From RGIG3002 sp964449325 (GTDB lineage: Bacteria; Bacillota; Clostridia; Lachnospirales; Lachnospiraceae), in assembly GCA_964449325.1 (NCBI GenBank), contig CAYUYJ010000009.1, positions 1 to 64,000 of the forward strand: 64,000 nt of DNA. Direction: 5' to 3'. Position 1 is the stretch's first letter, and each line of letters opens with the position of its first letter. Position numbers and translations under genes: made by a program. Under the pieces are notes generated by a model. It saw only the letters and a program-made list of their open reading frames with translations. It was not told where the DNA came from and did no database searches. Below are positions 1-8,702 of the stretch, one piece after another.

Positions 1-84
1 TCTCAACCTTCTTTCTTGGAATTCCCTATATTTGAATTATACAGGAAGCTCCTTAGAGTATTATGTAATTGTGTTAAAAATGAG

Positions 85-133
85 AATACGACTATCTACT
101 GACTTCTTCGTCAATATGATAGTCGTATTTTTG
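85..133 (+). terminator. Rho-independent terminator of an upstream gene
   Basis: A 12-bp perfect inverted repeat (AATACGACTATC at 85-96, GATAGTCGTATT at 118-129) is followed by a T-rich tract. No gene lies between it and the left edge, so it probably ends a transcript that enters from outside the window. Confidence 0.75.
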
Positions 134-316
134 ATTTATAATCGCTGTTCAATCAAGTTTGAACAGTTGGAAATTATTGGTTGTTTTTAATGGTGATTTT
201 TCTAAATATTATAGCAAAAGAAGAAAAAAAGCAAGATTTTTTTTAATACAATTGTGTAGAAGAAAACGAAGTAGAATATATACCGAAAAGGTATAAAAAG
301 GAAACTTATTATGTAT

Positions 317-345
317 TTGTATTTTGAAAAAGACCTTGCTATACT
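317..345 (+). promoter_or_regulatory. Possible promoter of the nitrogen-scavenging operon
   Basis: TTGTAT (317-322) and TATACT (340-345) are separated by 17 bases, about 210 bases before the ABC ATPase start. The -35 is poor. The rest of the 134-553 gap shows no convincing gene; a reverse-strand open frame at 209-523 has hydrophobic, low-complexity content typical of AT-rich intergenic DNA and I do not call it. Confidence 0.35.
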
Positions 346-553
346 CTGGATAATTCAATAAAGAAGCATATATAACCTTTGAGGTATGAAGAAGATGAAA
401 ATGGTATATGTGAGAAAACTGGAATAGTGCACGGTTACAGTTCACGAATTTATTGAAGAAAGCAAAGAAGGACAAAGGAGTCTGGTTGGCACAAAGAGGT
501 GCGGACAGGCTCCTTTTCTTCATAGCAAATGCTGTTTGGGAAGGAGAAGGAAT

Positions 554-2125
554 ATGGATGAAAAAGAAGATACAATAGATTTGAAAAAGGATACTACATT
601 ATATTTAAAGGATATTGCCAAAACATTTGCCGGTGTCAGAGCATTAAAGGGAGTTACTCTTTCTATCATGCCCGGGGAAATTCATGGACTACTTGGACAG
701 AATGGATGCGGAAAGTCAACTTTAATAAAAATATTGGCAGGATTTCATGAACCGGATAAAGGAGGTAAGCTTTGGATTAACGGAAAAAAGGTAAAATTAC
801 CGCTTGCCCCAGGGGAATTTAAAAATTATGGTATTAGCTTTGTCCATCAGGATTTGGGTTTAATCCCAAGCCTTACCGTTTTGGAAAATTGGACATTAAA
901 TGAAATGGCAGTTAAAAATATGTTGAGAGTAGATTGGAAAAAGTATGAAGCAGCTATGTTAAATGTGTTTGATAAATATGGACTTCATATAAAGCCGAAT
1001 GCCTATGTACAGACATTGTCACCATTGGAAAAAGCAATGCTTGCAATTTTGCGAGCTGTGTCGGAAATACAGGCTAATCCGGTAGTTCGGGAAAAGAAAC
1101 GTGGTGTATTAGTTTTGGATGAACCGACTGTTTTTTTACCTAGAACGGGTGTGGATATTTTATTTAAGCTTGTGCGTACAATTGCAAAGGAAGGAATCAG
1201 TGTGGTCTTTGTATCCCATGATTTGGATGAGGTTATGGAGCTTACTGATACTTTTACTGTTTTACGTGATGGGGAGAATGTTGGATACGGTATTACAAAA
1301 GAACTTACCAAAGATGAGATTATTACTATGATTCTTGGAAATGATTTGGTACTTTATGAATCGGCAGATAAAGGAAGAAAGAAGAAAATGGAACCATGTG
1401 TTTCGATTTCTAATTTGAAGGGGAATACGGTATATTCAGAATCTTTTAATATATATAAGGAAGAGATTCTTGGAATTACTGGATTGGCAGGTTCCGGGTT
1501 TGAGGAGATTCCGCTTCTGTTATTTGGAGCAAACGAACCACAGAATATGGGGGCGCTTACGATACATGGAAAAAACATTGACTTATCTCAATTCGATCCG
1601 GAGCATGCGGTGGCAGAAGGAATGGCATTGATTCCGGCAGATCGCCCAAATGCGGGAGGTATCTTAGGATTGACGGTTGAAGACAATATGATGATGTTAT
1701 CGTTAAAGCATTATCGTCCGGTAAAATTGAAAAAAAGAAAGATGAGAGAAAAGAGTGAAAAGCTGGCAAATGAATATGAAGTACATCCCAATGATGTAGA
1801 GATGAATCTCGGACAACTGTCAGGCGGAAATCAACAAAAGGTTCTGTTGGCAAAATGGATACAGGAAAAACCGGAACTGCTGGTGCTTCATGAGCCGACA
1901 CAGGGTGTAGATATTGGTGCAAGACAGCAGGTATATCAATTAATCGAGGAATCTGTAAAGAAAAATCACACTACAGTGCTTTGTTGTAGTTCTTCTTATG
2001 AAGAATTAGAGCAGATATGTGATAGAGTATTGATTATGGTGCAGGGGCAGATTATTAGTGAACTTATCGGTGATGAGATTACAAAAGAAAATATTACGAA
2101 GCTCTGTTATGAGTCAGCAAGCTAA
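554..2125 (+). CDS. Sugar-type ABC importer ATPase, double NBD (RbsA-like)
   Basis: This is the cytoplasmic energising subunit of a CUT2/RbsA-type importer, 523 residues with two fused nucleotide-binding domains. NBD1 has Walker A GQNGCGKST and Walker B LVLDEPT, but its signature is the divergent LSPLEKAM. NBD2 has a degenerate Walker A (GLAGSGFEE), as is usual in RbsA proteins, and a good LSGGNQQK signature. I chose ATG 554 over the in-frame TTG 536 because AAGGAGAAGG at 541-550 is an ideal ribosome binding site for it. The permease gene follows after 18 bases, and the matching binding protein lies downstream of P-II and amtB. Despite the family name, context (hydantoinase, amidohydrolase, ammonium channel) argues for a nitrogen compound rather than ribose as substrate; the substrate is inferred. 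Confidence 0.9.
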   Translation: MDEKEDTIDLKKDTTLYLKDIAKTFAGVRALKGVTLSIMPGEIHGLLGQNGCGKSTLIKILAGFHEPDKGGKLWINGKKVKLPLAPGEFKNYGISFVHQDLGLIPSLTVLENWTLNEMAVKNMLRVDWKKYEAAMLNVFDKYGLHIKPNAYVQTLSPLEKAMLAILRAVSEIQANPVVREKKRGVLVLDEPTVFLPRTGVDILFKLVRTIAKEGISVVFVSHDLDEVMELTDTFTVLRDGENVGYGITKELTKDEIITMILGNDLVLYESADKGRKKKMEPCVSISNLKGNTVYSESFNIYKEEILGITGLAGSGFEEIPLLLFGANEPQNMGALTIHGKNIDLSQFDPEHAVAEGMALIPADRPNAGGILGLTVEDNMMMLSLKHYRPVKLKKRKMREKSEKLANEYEVHPNDVEMNLGQLSGGNQQKVLLAKWIQEKPELLVLHEPTQGVDIGARQQVYQLIEESVKKNHTTVLCCSSSYEELEQICDRVLIMVQGQIISELIGDEITKENITKLCYESAS

Positions 2126-2143
2126 AAGGAGGAGTTTATAAAT

Positions 2144-3172
2144 ATGAAAACAAAGCAAAAAGGTGGAAAATCAGATTTTTTACAAAAATATGCAGTGGTT
2201 TTAGTATGGATAATTCTTATTATTGTTTTTTCTATTCTGCGCCCGGATACTTTTGCGACAACTGCTAATGCATGTACAATTTTAAGTGCCAATGCAGTTA
2301 TCAGAATTGCAGTGGCAATGGCAATTCTTGTACCGCTGATTGCGGGGGATTATGATATGTCTGTGGCGGCAATTTTGACATTGAGCAATATGGTAGTTGC
2401 ATATACAAACGTTACTTTGGGAATGCCGATTGGTATAAGTATGCTGATGGGGATTTTGGTAGGCATTGCAGCAGGTGCTTTCAATGGATTTATTGTAACA
2501 AAGTTTGATATTAATCCGTTTATCGTTACTATGGGAAGTCAGACGTTAATCGCCGGTTTATGCTTAATGATAAATACACAGTCTATCAGTGGTGTGTCAG
2601 ATTTTTTGAAGAATTTGATTAACAGTAAGGTTGGAGGACTTACGCTGGCATTTTTCTATGTGATTATATTAAGTATATTTCTTTATTATGTTTTTGAGCA
2701 CACAGCAGTGGGAAAAAGAGTGTTGATTGTAGGTAACGGGATTCAGGTAGCAAAGTTATCAGGTATTAATGTAAAGAGAGTACGTTTTATGTGTTTTGTA
2801 GTATCCGGTGCAATTGCCGGATTAGCTGGTGTAATGTATTCAGGAAGAACCGGTGCAGGTCATCCTTCTGCAGGAATGAATTTTCTGATGCCTGCATTTG
2901 CTGCAGTATTTCTTGGCTCAACATGTATTAAAGTAGGACGATATAATCCAATCGGAACCGTAATTGCAGTATATTTTCTTGAAACCGGTATTACGGGACT
3001 GCAACTGCTTGGGGTACCCACATTTATTCAGAATATATTTTATGGTGGTGCGCTAATTGTAGCTGTATTATTTTCTGTTTTGGTAAATAAGGCACAAGCT
3101 AAAAAGGAATTTATGATAGAGCAGGCTCTTCGTAATGAAGCAAAGGAGAAAAAAGCAGCAACAGAGGTATAG
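2144..3172 (+). CDS. ABC importer permease (RbsC-like)
   Basis: A 342-residue polytopic membrane protein of the BPD_transp_2 (RbsC/AraH-like) family with about 8-10 hydrophobic segments. The family-typical stretch GDYDMSVAAI near residue 67 and the cytoplasmic loop VGNGIQVAKLSGINVKRV near residues 195-212 are visible. The C-terminus is charged and cytoplasmic. A strong AAAAGGAGGAG site precedes the ATG. It follows the ATPase by 18 bases and surely forms a membrane complex with it and with the lipoprotein at 4983-6251. Confidence 0.9.
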   Translation: MKTKQKGGKSDFLQKYAVVLVWIILIIVFSILRPDTFATTANACTILSANAVIRIAVAMAILVPLIAGDYDMSVAAILTLSNMVVAYTNVTLGMPIGISMLMGILVGIAAGAFNGFIVTKFDINPFIVTMGSQTLIAGLCLMINTQSISGVSDFLKNLINSKVGGLTLAFFYVIILSIFLYYVFEHTAVGKRVLIVGNGIQVAKLSGINVKRVRFMCFVVSGAIAGLAGVMYSGRTGAGHPSAGMNFLMPAFAAVFLGSTCIKVGRYNPIGTVIAVYFLETGITGLQLLGVPTFIQNIFYGGALIVAVLFSVLVNKAQAKKEFMIEQALRNEAKEKKAATEV

Positions 3173-3197
3173 GCATATAGGAAAAAGGAGCGTTTAT

Positions 3198-3536
3198 ATG
3201 AAGAAGATTGAAATTATTACAAGACCGGAAAAATTGGAGGAGCTTAAGGCGCTTTTGGATAGTCACAAAGTGGGGGGGATGAGTGTTCTTAACATAATGG
3301 GATGTGGCAATCAGAAAGGAATTATAAAGAGATATCGTGGTGGTGAAATGAAGGTCAATTTCTTGCCGAAAATTAGGGTGGAAACCATTGTGGCAGATGA
3401 AGATGTAGATAGTATCATCGAAGATGTTTTGGACGAACTGCAGACAGGCGAGGTAGGTGATGGAAAAATTGCAATTACAGATGTCGGAGAATTGATTAGA
3501 GTACGCACAGGAGAACGTGGAAATGATGCGTTGTAG
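3198..3536 (+). CDS. glnK: P-II family nitrogen regulatory protein
   Basis: A 112-residue P-II trimer protein, the cytosolic sensor of ATP/ADP and 2-oxoglutarate that controls partners such as AmtB. It shows the T-loop region GNQKGIIKRYRGGEM, the FLPKIRVE strand, and the C-terminal signature TGEVGDGKI with the phosphate-contacting lysine. The tyrosine that is uridylylated in enterobacterial GlnB (Y51) is methionine here, so regulation by uridylylation at that site is unlikely; Y46 is kept. ATG 3198 has AAAAGGAG seven bases upstream; the longer frame from 3135 overlaps the permease and has no site. It sits directly before amtB, the classic glnK-amtB pair, here inside an ABC importer operon. 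Confidence 0.95.
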   Translation: MKKIEIITRPEKLEELKALLDSHKVGGMSVLNIMGCGNQKGIIKRYRGGEMKVNFLPKIRVETIVADEDVDSIIEDVLDELQTGEVGDGKIAITDVGELIRVRTGERGNDAL

Positions 3537-3554
3537 TGGAAAGGAGAAAAAAAG

Positions 3555-4757
3555 ATGACGGAAGATATGCTGATAAATGTGGCATGGGTCATGATTGCTG
3601 CAATGTTGGTATTTTTTATGCAGGCAGGATTCGCTATGCTTGAAGTAGGGTTTACAAGAGCCAAAAATGCGGTAAATATTGTCATGAAAAATATATTTGA
3701 TTTTGCCATTGGTGCAATTATTTATGTGTTAATCGGCTTCGGAATCATGTATGGAAAAGATGCTGGTGGATTTATTGGCACCAGCGGATTTATGAATTTT
3801 TACGAGGTTGGTGAAATAACAGTTTTGCCGTTAACAGTATTTGTGTTTTATAATCTTATGTTCTGTGCTACGTCAGCAACGATTGTGTCAGGAGCAATGG
3901 CAGGAAGAACAAAGTTTATTGCATATATAGTTTACTCTCTTAGTATTAGTGCCGTGATTTATCCAATGGTTGGTCATTGGGCATGGGGAGGCGGTTTCCT
4001 TGCTGAAATGGGATACCATGATTTTGCGGGTGGATCTGTGGTACATATGGTAGGTGGGATTTGTGCATTTGTAGGGGCATATATACTAAAACCCCGCATT
4101 GGCAAATATACCAAGTTTGGAGAAAGTAATGCCATTCCGGGACACAGTATGCCACTGGGAGCACTTGGTGTATTTATTCTGTGGTTTGGCTGGTATGGAT
4201 TTAACTGTGGATCTACATATGGAGTGACTGAGACGATTGGAAAGATTGCATTAAATACCACACTTTCAGCGGCAATGGCAGGTGTCATGGCAATGGTTAC
4301 TACCTGGATTAAGTATAAAAAACCAGAGGGCTCTATGAGCTTGAATGGTGTACTTGCTGGATTGGTCTCCATTACTGCATCGTGTGATGTAGTTAATTTT
4401 TATGAAGCATTGCTGATTGGAGCACTTGCGGGCATTATTGTTGTGCTTTGTATTGATTTTTTTGATAAAACAGTGAAAGTGGATGACCCAGTGGGAGCAT
4501 CAAGTGTACATGGTGTTTGTGGAGCCTTTGGTATTCTGATGGCAGGAATTTTTGGAGAGGGTTGTAATTTTTGGGTACAGCTAATAGGTGTTCTGGCAGT
4601 AATTGCTTTTGTATTTGTTGTATCATATGTTGTAGTTTCCATTATAAAACATACCGTTGGATTGCGTGTTGATGAAAGGACAGAAATTGATGGACTGGAT
4701 TTGCATGAGCATGGTTCAATTGCATATGCAAACTTTCGTTTGCATGATGACCGATAA
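3555..4757 (+). CDS. amtB: Ammonium transporter
   Basis: A 400-residue Amt/Rh-family channel with about 11 membrane helices. The hallmarks are present: DFAGGSVVHMVGG (conserved aspartate and first pore-twin histidine, residues about 156-168), PGHSMPLGALG, FNCGS, and the second histidine in ASSVHGVCG. The protein conducts ammonium/ammonia across the cytoplasmic membrane and is normally blocked by the T-loop of P-II, whose gene ends 18 bases upstream. In this operon it may recapture ammonium lost during degradation of the imported compound, or the P-II/AmtB pair may sense the nitrogen supply. Confidence 0.96.
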   Translation: MTEDMLINVAWVMIAAMLVFFMQAGFAMLEVGFTRAKNAVNIVMKNIFDFAIGAIIYVLIGFGIMYGKDAGGFIGTSGFMNFYEVGEITVLPLTVFVFYNLMFCATSATIVSGAMAGRTKFIAYIVYSLSISAVIYPMVGHWAWGGGFLAEMGYHDFAGGSVVHMVGGICAFVGAYILKPRIGKYTKFGESNAIPGHSMPLGALGVFILWFGWYGFNCGSTYGVTETIGKIALNTTLSAAMAGVMAMVTTWIKYKKPEGSMSLNGVLAGLVSITASCDVVNFYEALLIGALAGIIVVLCIDFFDKTVKVDDPVGASSVHGVCGAFGILMAGIFGEGCNFWVQLIGVLAVIAFVFVVSYVVVSIIKHTVGLRVDERTEIDGLDLHEHGSIAYANFRLHDDR

Positions 4758-4912
4758 CTATACCCAAAAGGTATGCAAAAGCTACTTTATATGTATTTGA
4801 TATTATGAATATACAGTGATAAGGTTTAGGAGAAGTAAATAATAAGAAACACAAAGGGTACGAAGAAGTTCCAATATGAATTTTGTCGTGCTCTTTTTGC
4901 ATTTTGTAAATA

Positions 4913-4954
4913 CTTCAAAATTTGAATACTGATGTAAGAAGACAGTATTTGAAG
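4913..4954 (+). promoter_or_regulatory. Intra-operon stem-loop before the binding-protein gene
   Basis: In the 225-base gap between amtB and the binding protein, AATACTG (4925-4931) pairs with CAGTATT (4943-4949), and CTTCA (4913-4917) can pair with TGAAG (4950-4954). There is no T-tract after it, so it is not a terminator; it may protect or process the mRNA so that the binding protein is made in excess. Function is inferred. Confidence 0.3.
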
Positions 4955-4982
4955 ACAAAAAAGAAAAGGAGAAAAAAATATT

Positions 4983-6251
4983 ATGAAAAAAAAGTTAATT
5001 AGGAAAATTGTGGGTGGTCTTTGTTGTCTTGCTATGATAGGCAGTTTGTTGACCGGATGTGGAGAAAAAAGTTCTACGTCATCAGAAAATGCGGAAGTAG
5101 AAAATACATCAACAAGTAGTTCTGCTGCTACAGAAACAGGAGAAACAACAGAAGATTATGATGCGGTTGTGAAAAAAATCAGTGATATATTAGCACCATA
5201 TACAGGAACTCCGGAGTTCACGGAAAGTTCATTGGAGAAAGTGGATGCAGCAAGTGTTATGGCAGGAAAGAGAGTATTTATTATTCCCTATGATCCAACG
5301 AACAAGTTCAGCTATAATATTTCAAAATGTGAAGAGCTTATTTTAAGTGCGATAGGAGCAGAACCTTTTATATATCAAGGAGAAAATTCAGCAGACGGAT
5401 GGTCGAAGGGTATCGAGATTGCGATTGCAGAGGGATATGATATTATCGATTTGGCTGGTGGCGTTGATGTCACTTTGATTGAACCGGCAGTACAGTCGGC
5501 AAAAGAGGCTGGAATTCTTGTTATGGACTGTCATGGAGCCGATATCAGTGACCAGTTTACAGATGATTACACTGTGGGAGCAGATTTTTATACAGCGTGC
5601 AGCTTGGAAATATACTATGCACTAGATTATGCAGAGAAAAATTTGGGTGGATTTGAAAATTTAAATATGTTAATGGTTGGATGTACCGGTATTCCATGTG
5701 ACATTACTATGAGAAGGGCTTATGATGACCTTTCTAAGGAATTTGAACAGTATGGATGCAAATTTACAATCAAAGAAATTGCAGCGACAGACTGGGATAC
5801 TAAAACACAGGAAGAGGTTCAGAGTGCATTAACAGCAGATCCGGAAATTAATTTCATTTGTGCATATTATGATAACCAGTTGATTCGTGTTATTCCGGCA
5901 CTAGAGCAGATGGGAAAGACAGATATTCCAACAGTTTCATATGACGGAAGTCCAAATGTGATTGATTATGTAAAGAGTGGTGCAATTACAATGGATATTG
6001 GCGAAAGTGTTCCTTGGACGGCATTTCATTGTGTGGATTGTATGATTCGTGCACTGGATGGAAAAGAAGTACCAAATGATGCTGGATATGCGCTTACATT
6101 TATTGATAAAGATTCTGTAGATGGTTGGTTAAATCCTGATACAGGAAAAGCAGACTATGCACATGACGGAGTACAAGAAGTGTATATTAACGGCTATACA
6201 GATTTATGGGGATTTGATGTAAGCACAATTGATTTTAGTGAAATTGAATAA
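4983..6251 (+). CDS. Substrate-binding lipoprotein of the RbsB-like importer
   Basis: A 422-residue secreted lipoprotein. A signal peptide ends in the lipobox LLTGC (Cys about 26), then a serine/threonine-rich linker (residues 30-55) leads to a periplasmic-binding-protein type 1 fold (Peripla_BP_4-like) with stretches such as GKRVFIIPYDPT, AIAEGYDIIDLAGG and PTVSYDGSP. It would capture the substrate outside the membrane and deliver it to the RbsA/RbsC pair encoded at 554-3172. Separation from those genes by P-II and amtB is unusual for this transporter class. The ligand cannot be read from sequence; a cyclic ureide is suggested by the downstream enzymes. Confidence 0.9.
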   Translation: MKKKLIRKIVGGLCCLAMIGSLLTGCGEKSSTSSENAEVENTSTSSSAATETGETTEDYDAVVKKISDILAPYTGTPEFTESSLEKVDAASVMAGKRVFIIPYDPTNKFSYNISKCEELILSAIGAEPFIYQGENSADGWSKGIEIAIAEGYDIIDLAGGVDVTLIEPAVQSAKEAGILVMDCHGADISDQFTDDYTVGADFYTACSLEIYYALDYAEKNLGGFENLNMLMVGCTGIPCDITMRRAYDDLSKEFEQYGCKFTIKEIAATDWDTKTQEEVQSALTADPEINFICAYYDNQLIRVIPALEQMGKTDIPTVSYDGSPNVIDYVKSGAITMDIGESVPWTAFHCVDCMIRALDGKEVPNDAGYALTFIDKDSVDGWLNPDTGKADYAHDGVQEVYINGYTDLWGFDVSTIDFSEIE

Positions 6252-6295
6252 TTTAAAAATTATTATAAAAAAAACAAATTAAGGAGGAAAAAACA

Positions 6296-7666
6296 ATGAA
6301 GTATGATTTAGTGTTAAAAAATGCAATGATTACAACAGCAGACAATTCCGTGAAAGGTTCAATTGCAGTAAAGGCTGGAAAAATTGTAGCTATCGGTGGA
6401 GCTGATTTTGAGGGAGAGGCAGAAAAAATTGTGGATTGTGGAGGAAAACCTGTTATTCCGGGATGTATTGATACGCATTGCCATATTGGATGGCCCGATT
6501 GGGATTGGGAAGAGGAGTGTGTATCAACTACACAGGCAGCAGCAGCAGGTGGAGTTACAACTGTAATGTTGATGGAAGGCCAGGCAGATCACACTATGCA
6601 GGAACATTGTGGTATTCGCAAGAAACAGTTTGAGGATAATTCGTATGTTGATGGAACTTTTCATGAAATTGTGTATACCAATGACCATATTAGTCAAATC
6701 GTTCCGATGGCAACAGAGGGAGGAATTACAAGTTTTAAATTTTTCATTCCGTATCGAGGTAGCGAAGTAGTTCCACCGCAGGTAGGTATCGATGATGGTA
6801 TTATTTATCTTGGCTTTGAAGAAATCGGAAAATTAAATAAACCTGCAATTGCATTGTTTCATCCGGAAAATATAGAAATTTTCTTCCGATTAAAGGATCG
6901 TTTTATTAAAGAATGTAGAGAAGATATTGTATGGAATGATACAAGACCAAATATCAGTGAGGTGGAAACAATCAGAAGGTGTGTTGCATTTGCGAAAGCT
7001 ACCGGCTGTTCTATTTATGTGGTTCATATGACAGTAAAAGAGGCTGCAGAAGAAATTTTAAGGGCACGTGCAGAGGGAGTTACCATTTATGGAGAAACCT
7101 GTCCACAGTACCTTGCATTAAACTGCAAAGATGCTGACCCGATTTTAAGTAAGGTTAACCCGCCTATTCGTACGAAAGAGGATAATGAGGCACTCTGGAA
7201 GGCAGTTGCAGATGGAGTAATTAGTACAATTGGTTCGGACCATGCTGCGTGTGCCAAAAAGCATAAACAGGAATTTTGGTCAGCTGTTGTTGGCTTTGCT
7301 GGAATTCAGACGATGCTCCCGGTTATTTTAACGGAAGGCGTAGCAAAGGGAAGGATTTCACTGAATCAGTTAGTGGCATGCATGAGTACAAATGCTGCTA
7401 AAATATTCGGGTTGTATCCTCAAAAAGGAACAATTGAGGTTGGCGCTGATGCAGATTTAGTTGTGCTTGATATGGATGCTAAGCAAACATGTCATGCAGA
7501 TGAGTTATATCATATGTCTGATTTTACACCATTTGAAGGAATGGAATTTAAAGGAATGCCTGTTGAGACATATGTTCGTGGAGAATTGGTAGCGAAAGAA
7601 GGAAAGATTGTAGGAACTAAGGGAACCGGAAAAGTGATTTTGTCAAGAAAGGCAACGTTGAAATAA
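6296..7666 (+). CDS. Hydantoinase/dihydropyrimidinase-type cyclic amidohydrolase
   Basis: A 456-residue amidohydrolase-superfamily enzyme of the cytosolic cyclic amidase branch (dihydropyrimidinase, D-hydantoinase, allantoinase), which opens cyclic ureides to carbamoyl compounds. The metal-site motifs are present in order: DTHCHIG near residue 60, the carboxylated-lysine site TSFKFFIPYRG near 146, VVHMT near 241, GETCPQYL near 264 and GSDHAA near 317. The Rossmann-like barrel entry GGVTTVMLMEG is also typical. An AAGGAGG site precedes the ATG. Partner genes are the importer upstream and the C-N hydrolase downstream. No dihydropyrimidine dehydrogenase or purine-degradation genes are in the window, so the exact substrate (hydantoin, dihydropyrimidine, allantoin or another) remains open. 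Confidence 0.9.
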   Translation: MKYDLVLKNAMITTADNSVKGSIAVKAGKIVAIGGADFEGEAEKIVDCGGKPVIPGCIDTHCHIGWPDWDWEEECVSTTQAAAAGGVTTVMLMEGQADHTMQEHCGIRKKQFEDNSYVDGTFHEIVYTNDHISQIVPMATEGGITSFKFFIPYRGSEVVPPQVGIDDGIIYLGFEEIGKLNKPAIALFHPENIEIFFRLKDRFIKECREDIVWNDTRPNISEVETIRRCVAFAKATGCSIYVVHMTVKEAAEEILRARAEGVTIYGETCPQYLALNCKDADPILSKVNPPIRTKEDNEALWKAVADGVISTIGSDHAACAKKHKQEFWSAVVGFAGIQTMLPVILTEGVAKGRISLNQLVACMSTNAAKIFGLYPQKGTIEVGADADLVVLDMDAKQTCHADELYHMSDFTPFEGMEFKGMPVETYVRGELVAKEGKIVGTKGTGKVILSRKATLK

Positions 7667-7700
7667 TCAAGTGTGTAAATTAAAATAAAGAAAATTTTGT

Positions 7701-7765
7701 GACTTACCTCAACGTATTTGGTAATGAGGGCTCTTAAGCATTTTACCAAGGAAGTTGAGGTAGTC
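7701..7765. repeat. Long imperfect inverted repeat between the two amidase genes
   Basis: GACTTACCTCAAC (7701-7713) pairs with GTTGAGGTAGTC (7754-7765) with one bulged base, and TTGGTAA (7718-7724) pairs perfectly with TTACCAA (7743-7749). There is no T-tract on either strand that would make it an ordinary terminator. It may be an mRNA processing or stability element or an operator. It lies in the 152-base gap before the next start codon. Confidence 0.5.
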
Positions 7766-7818
7766 AAAAACTTTCAACATTATTTTTGCTGTCGTTTTAC
7801 GGCGGAATGGAGATCGCT

Positions 7819-8661
7819 ATGAATAAAAGGAAAGTTATGGTTGCATCTGCGCAATTTGATATAAAGATTTTTGACAAGGATTATAATCTGAAAAAAATAG
7901 AACAATTGTTTAGAAATGCAGTAGAGGAGAAGGGTGCAGAATTGGTTGTGTTTCCGGAGGCCAGTGTTTCGGGCTATTGCTTTAATAATATAGAAGAATG
8001 TTATAAGGCAGGAATAAAAAAAGATGGTGACGAGTTAAAATGTCTGAAGGAGTTATCTGCAAAATATCAAGCATCGATGGTAGTAGGCGCAGTAGAAATT
8101 GAGGGGGAGGATATCTACAATACTGCATTTTTTATTGAGCCAACTGGGACAGTATATAGTTACAGAAAAACACATTTACCATATTTGGGATTGGATCGTT
8201 TTGCAAAGAGGGGAGAAAAAATTGAAGCATTTGATTCTGGGATGGGGAAAATGGGAATGATAATTTGTTATGATTTACGATTTCCGGAGCCTATGAGAAA
8301 ATTAGCATTACAGGGTGCAGAATTAGTAATACAACCGACTAATCTTCCTTTAGGAGGAGAGGCTCACTGTGATTTTTTGTCAAGAGCAAGAGCATGTGAG
8401 AATCATGTTATGCTTATTTCATGCAATCGTTGTGGCGAAGAAAGAGGGGTAAAATTTTTCGGAAGGTCCCAGATTGTAGATATTTCAGGTAAACTGTTGG
8501 CAGAAGCAGGTGAAGATGAGCAGATTATAGCAGCAGAGATTAATTTGGATTTAAGCAATGAGAAAGATATTATAGTAGAAAAAGACAGTTATGAACTGCA
8601 TTTGTTTTCAGACCGCAGAACGGATATATATGAAAATCTTGGAGAAAGAGATGGTGTATAG
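7819..8661 (+). CDS. Carbon-nitrogen hydrolase (nitrilase superfamily)
   Basis: A 280-residue cytosolic amidase of the nitrilase superfamily with the full Glu-Lys-Cys triad: VVFPEASVSGY (Glu about 47), YRKTHLPY (Lys about 117) and IICYDLRFPEP (Cys about 149). The family cleaves amides, nitriles and N-carbamoyl amino acids. Next to a hydantoinase, an N-carbamoyl or ureido-acid hydrolase (beta-ureidopropionase or carbamylase type), releasing ammonia and CO2, is the natural guess. I chose ATG 7819, which has GGAGA five to eight bases upstream, over the TTG at 7786. It closes the catabolic part of the operon. Confidence 0.88.
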   Translation: MNKRKVMVASAQFDIKIFDKDYNLKKIEQLFRNAVEEKGAELVVFPEASVSGYCFNNIEECYKAGIKKDGDELKCLKELSAKYQASMVVGAVEIEGEDIYNTAFFIEPTGTVYSYRKTHLPYLGLDRFAKRGEKIEAFDSGMGKMGMIICYDLRFPEPMRKLALQGAELVIQPTNLPLGGEAHCDFLSRARACENHVMLISCNRCGEERGVKFFGRSQIVDISGKLLAEAGEDEQIIAAEINLDLSNEKDIIVEKDSYELHLFSDRRTDIYENLGERDGV

Positions 8662-8702
8662 CAAGATAATGGACAATATATCTGTTGGTAAGAGGTATCT
8701 TA

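Noticed and set aside
209..523. Reverse-strand open frame of 104 codons upstream of the first operon
   Set aside because: Phe/Leu/His-rich composition typical of AT-rich non-coding DNA, no good ribosome site, no recognisable motif.
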